From: JAHEJB01 sp037969195
GTDB taxonomy: Bacteria; Bacteroidota; Rhodothermia; Rhodothermales; Rubricoccaceae
DNA: 7,528 nucleotides
Assembly (NCBI GenBank): GCA_037969195.1
Contig: JBBKWZ010000134.1
Span: 1 to 7,528 of the forward strand
Direction: 5' to 3'
Notes under the pieces: generated by a model
Database searches by the model: none
Told to the model about the DNA's origin: nothing
What the model saw: the letters and a program-made list of their open reading frames with translations, nothing else
Part shown: one piece after another, positions 4,869-7,528 of the stretch
Layout: every line of letters starts with the position of its first letter
Numbering within the stretch: position 1 is the first letter of the stretch
Translations under genes and position numbers: made by a program

Positions 4869-6974
4869 CTAGCCGACGCGAGCAAACCCGAGACTCTTTG
4901 GCGCAGTCCGGGCAAAGTGAGATCGCGTTGCTGCATTCTCTGGCGCACGGAGTTCGGGGTCGCCCTCAGCCAGTGCGAACGCTGCCTCCCGCGCGGCAAT
5001 GAGAATCTCCTGGTCTCGCACAATGTCGGCGATTTTGAGATCGGGGAGACCGGACTGGCGGGTACCGAAGAAGTCGCCCGCGCCGCGCAGCTTGAGGTCG
5101 GCCTCGGAGATTTCGAAACCATCCGTTGTGCTTTCGATCACCTTCAAGCGTTCCTCAGCTTCGGGCGTCTTCCTGTAGTCCGCCATGAGGAAGCAATAGC
5201 TCTGATCGGCGCCTCGCCCGACGCGGCCACGAAGCTGGTGGAGCTGCGCAAGCCCGAATCGTTCAGCGTGCTCGATGACCATAACCGTTGCGTTGGAGAC
5301 ATCCACGCCCACTTCGATGACGGTCGTCGCAACAAGGATGTCCGTCTCGCCTGCGTTGAAGCGTTCCATCGCTTCCTCTTTCTCGTACGCCTGCATCCGA
5401 CCGTGAACGAGATCGACCTTGTAGGGACGGAATTGCTCTTTGAGCTTCGCGTAGCCTGATTCCGCGTCTTTGAGATCCAGTTTTTCGGATTCGTCCACGA
5501 GCGGATACACGACGTAAGCCTGCCGCCCTTCCCGCAGTTGGAGCTTCAGGAAATCATACATCTCGTCGCGCTTCTTCTCGGAATAGACTCTCGTCTCGAT
5601 TGGCTTCCGACCAGCGGGCATTTCGTCTATCAGGGTCACGTCCAGATCGCCGTAGACGGTCATCGCCAGCGAGCGCGGGATGGGCGTGGCGCTCATCAGC
5701 AGAACATGCGGCCGCGTTCCTTTTTTGAACATCCGCGCGCGTTGCATCACGCCGAACCGATGTTGCTCGTCCACCACGGCAAGGCCCAGGTTCTTGAACG
5801 CCACCTTGTCCTCGATAATCGCATGGGTTCCCACAACAACATCGGCCCGACCTTCCGCGATATCGGCTAGGATTTCCTCACGAAGGGCTTTTCGCTGTCC
5901 ACCGATGAGGAGCCGCGTTTTCAGGCCCAGCGGTTCGAGGAAGTCCTGAATGTTCGCGTAGTGCTGCTCGGTCAGAATCTCAGTCGGCGCCATGAACGCG
6001 GCCTGAAAACCGGCGTCGATGGCCATGAGCATCGCTGCTACGCCGACAACGGTTTTGCCTGAACCGACATCGCCTTGAATCATCCTGTTCATTTGGCGAC
6101 CTGATGCCGTGTCTTCCGCGATTGTCTCCAGTGCCCGTTTCTGTGCGCCAGTCAGGTCAAAGGGCAATACGTCATTGATGAACTGCTTCGTGTGTTCACC
6201 GATTCCGCCAAGCACAGCGCCGGGCATGCGCTCCTGCCTTCCCTTGGTGAGCGCGAGAAGCAACTGGAGGAAGAACAATTCCTCGAACTTCAGGCGTTGC
6301 CGCGCCTTCGCCAGCTCGTCAGTGGATTTGGGGAAGTGAACGGCCCGCAGTGCAACATTGCCTTCCATCAACCCAAACTGCGTGCGGATGCTCTCAGGAA
6401 GGATTTCCGTGATCTCCAACCCGTGCTCCTTAATCAACTTGAAGATCAGTCGCCGAAGGGTTCGGCTGTTGATGCCAACTTTCTCCAGCGCTTGACCGCC
6501 AGAATAGAGCGGGATGATGCGACCCGTGTCGAGTGCCGCATGGTCTTCGTCGAGAATGTCGAAGTCGGGATGGGCCATCGAATACGATCCCCCGTACTTC
6601 TCCACTTTGCCATGCAGTGCGACCTGATCTCCCTTCGCAAACGCCTTCCCGATCCACTGCGCACCACGAAACCAGACCGCTTTCATCGTGCGGCCTGACT
6701 CATCCATCACACGCAATTCCAGCCGGGCTTTCCCGCGGCCACCCGGCACAACACCTTTTGCTGAGACCGTTCCGACGACCGTGATCGCGCCCAATCCATC
6801 TCGCAGTGATCGAATGGGTGTGACGGTTGTTCGATCCAGATAGCGCCGCGGGTAGTAGCGCAGCAGATCACGAAACGTCTTGACGCCGACCTTTCGTAGC
6901 GGCTCCGCGCGCCTCGGCCCGACGCCGTTGAGGAACTGGATGTCAGTGTCGAGGATGGAAACTGGTGGGGACAC
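4869..6974 (-). CDS. recG: ATP-dependent DNA helicase RecG
   Basis: RecG is a superfamily 2 helicase that remodels stalled forks and branch-migrates Holliday junctions. The 701-residue product is full length. The N-terminal helix-hairpin-like segment has FLNGVGPRRAEPLRKVGV (14-31). The OB-fold wedge domain covers about 60-150. Helicase motifs follow: FDLTGAQKRAL (272-282, Q-like), Walker A GDVGSGKT (301-308), APTEIL (329-334), DEQH (402-405), SATPIPRSLA (428-437), ATTVIEVGVDV (549-559) and HQLRGRVGRG (579-588). The RecG-specific C-terminal element GAGDFFGTRQSG sits at 631-642. No key residue is missing. Start: GTG complementary to 6972-6974. An in-frame TAA five codons upstream rules out a longer form, and the upstream AT-rich stretch has no Shine-Dalgarno. 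The 3' end converges on the DinB-family gene, leaving no room for a private terminator. It is divergent from the partial gene at 7183 and appears monocistronic in this window. Confidence 0.98.
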   Translation of the reverse strand: MSPPVSILDTDIQFLNGVGPRRAEPLRKVGVKTFRDLLRYYPRRYLDRTTVTPIRSLRDGLGAITVVGTVSAKGVVPGGRGKARLELRVMDESGRTMKAVWFRGAQWIGKAFAKGDQVALHGKVEKYGGSYSMAHPDFDILDEDHAALDTGRIIPLYSGGQALEKVGINSRTLRRLIFKLIKEHGLEITEILPESIRTQFGLMEGNVALRAVHFPKSTDELAKARQRLKFEELFFLQLLLALTKGRQERMPGAVLGGIGEHTKQFINDVLPFDLTGAQKRALETIAEDTASGRQMNRMIQGDVGSGKTVVGVAAMLMAIDAGFQAAFMAPTEILTEQHYANIQDFLEPLGLKTRLLIGGQRKALREEILADIAEGRADVVVGTHAIIEDKVAFKNLGLAVVDEQHRFGVMQRARMFKKGTRPHVLLMSATPIPRSLAMTVYGDLDVTLIDEMPAGRKPIETRVYSEKKRDEMYDFLKLQLREGRQAYVVYPLVDESEKLDLKDAESGYAKLKEQFRPYKVDLVHGRMQAYEKEEAMERFNAGETDILVATTVIEVGVDVSNATVMVIEHAERFGLAQLHQLRGRVGRGADQSYCFLMADYRKTPEAEERLKVIESTTDGFEISEADLKLRGAGDFFGTRQSGLPDLKIADIVRDQEILIAAREAAFALAEGDPELRAPENAATRSHFARTAPKSLGFARVG

Positions 6975-7182
6975 GAGTATTCGGATTTATTTGGACCGCG
7001 ATTGCGCCGGATCTTTTGCAGCAGAGGTGCCGCAACACAGTTAAAGCCCAAATTGCTTTGCCGTACGGATAGGCATCTGGCTTCTTCTTCATTTCGGCCG
7101 TTATGCCTCCCGTCCGCTGTTTATACCGACTAAACTAAAATGGCGTTTGACCGATACCTCCGGTCAGTGAAAGAGAGAAATA
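6975..7182. promoter_or_regulatory. Divergent intergenic region between recG and the right-edge gene
   Basis: Both genes read outward from this 208-bp gap, so it must hold their promoters. Short symmetric elements are visible: AAAGC (7043-7047) with GCTTT (7055-7059), the palindrome CCGTACGG (7061-7068), and an AT-rich patch around 7120-7140 that could be a promoter core for the rightward gene. No element pair of sigma-70 or Bacteroidota type can be placed with convincing spacing. No RNA gene or small ORF is supported. Confidence 0.35.
7148..7166 (+). promoter_or_regulatory. Hairpin or operator just upstream of the right-edge gene
   Basis: TGACCG (7148-7153) is an exact inverted repeat of CGGTCA (7161-7166) across a 7-base spacer. 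It ends 16 bases before the ATG at 7183 and directly precedes the purine-rich AAAGAGAG. It could be a 5' leader hairpin affecting translation or an operator. A related half-site, CCGGTCA, lies in the tig/DinB divergent gap (4261-4267). With only two short occurrences this may be chance. Confidence 0.3.
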
Positions 7183-7528
7183 ATGAATGGTGTCGACCCC
7201 GACGCAGTAGAATCCAATCTGGCTGAGCAAGAATCGTCAGGGGACGGTTCAACAGGCGAGGTATTTTCGTTCGAGATTGCCTCTGACGCAAGCGAAGAGG
7301 AGGCGAGTGAGCAATTGACTCCTGTTTTGGATCGCGAGGAGTTCTCCCCCTTGGATCTGGATGACCGCGTTGTAATCTCCCTGATCTATCATCAGATTGT
7401 CAGAATAGAACAAGTTGAACAAGCGTGGCATCGTTGGCGCGATTTAGAGCGGAAGGGCGAAAGGTCTCGACTGTGGCGTGTGCTCGCCGATGATCCCGAA
7501 TTGGAAAGGGAGCGAGTCTATGCTGAAG
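7183..7528 (+). CDS. Hypothetical protein with acidic N-terminus (3' partial), possibly GspE/PilB N-domain-like
   Basis: An open frame runs from the ATG at 7183 through the right edge (115 complete codons) without a stop. The purine run AAAGAGAG five bases upstream of TA-ATG is a plausible weak ribosome site. Residues 1-50 contain 14 Asp/Glu and no Lys or Arg, are rich in Ser/Ala/Gly, and are probably disordered. From residue 51 the character changes to a helical, mixed-charge region: LDLDDRVVISLIYHQIV near 57-73, EQVEQAWHRWRDLERKG (76-92), then LWRVLADDPELERERVYAEA. The pattern of helix, EQVEQA, and a second helix ending in L...VL with a downstream acidic segment loosely recalls the N-terminal domain of type II secretion/type IV pilus ATPases (GspE/PilB, MshEN-like). 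This is inference from pattern only; no nucleotide-binding motif lies within the window. There is no signal peptide. Real coding is likely; function is uncertain. Confidence 0.7.
   Translation, partial: MNGVDPDAVESNLAEQESSGDGSTGEVFSFEIASDASEEEASEQLTPVLDREEFSPLDLDDRVVISLIYHQIVRIEQVEQAWHRWRDLERKGERSRLWRVLADDPELERERVYAE

Noticed and set aside
4917..5459. 180-codon plus-strand frame antisense to recG, and several similar frames from 5538 to 6784
   Set aside because: All lie opposite conserved RecG helicase motifs and have the low-complexity look of reverse-strand shadows.
7043..7059. AAAGC-N7-GCTTT stem in the recG upstream region
   Set aside because: It is only 5 bp with no supporting context; likely chance in an AT-richer gap.
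7249..7431. 60-codon minus-strand frame at the right edge
   Set aside because: It is opposite the plus-strand frame that has a plausible start and ribosome site and stays open to the window end.
1..7528. A hidden novel system, mobile element, CRISPR array, tRNA/rRNA or defence genes
   Set aside because: I looked on both strands for direct repeats, terminal inverted repeats, transposase or integrase motifs, tRNA-like folds and retron/toxin-like genes. The window is explained by known housekeeping families and short intergenic gaps.

Overview
This window reads as an ordinary bacterial housekeeping segment with no mobile element, CRISPR array, RNA gene or defence cassette. It is moderately GC-rich and densely coding. 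Several points suggest a member of the Bacteroidota/Rhodothermota side of the FCB superphylum. Trigger factor and ClpP resemble that lineage, including a ClpP with an N-terminal extension before its conserved core. A YfiT/BstA-like DinB protein and an epimerase-SRPBCC fusion also fit. Almost no start codon has a convincing Shine-Dalgarno sequence, which is typical of Bacteroidota. This placement comes from remembered family resemblance and was not computed, so confidence is moderate at best.

Layout from left to right. (1) The window opens inside a plus-strand gene (to 940) for a TIGR01777-type NAD-dependent epimerase fused to a C-terminal SRPBCC lipid/ligand-binding domain. (2) A 196-bp convergent gap (941-1136) follows, with weak dyads and no clear terminator. 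(3) Minus-strand RimJ/RimL-like GNAT acetyltransferase (1137-1745). (4) A 143-bp gap with several nested or overlapping inverted repeats. (5) Minus-strand clpP (1889-2608). (6) Minus-strand tig, trigger factor (2725-4182). (7) A 157-bp divergent promoter region. (8) Plus-strand DinB/YfiT-like putative thiol S-transferase (4340-4867). (9) Minus-strand recG (4869-6974), whose stop codon lies one base from that of the DinB gene. (10) A 208-bp divergent gap. (11) The N-terminal 115 codons of a plus-strand protein that runs off the right edge (7183-7528). It has an acidic, probably disordered head followed by a helical region that loosely recalls the N-domain of GspE/PilB-type ATPases.

How the genes relate: tig then clpP, transcribed right to left, is the classic protein-folding and protein-turnover pair. 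Trigger factor meets nascent chains at the ribosome exit tunnel and ClpP is the proteolytic chamber of the Clp machine. The usual third member, clpX, is absent here, and the GNAT gene occupies the position downstream of clpP. RecG is a stand-alone replication-fork and recombination helicase. The remaining genes show no evident functional link to each other. No previously undescribed system could be supported. The most useful second looks are the His-rich loop in trigger factor, the dyad cluster downstream of clpP, the 1-bp convergent junction of the DinB gene and recG, and the partial acidic protein at the right edge.
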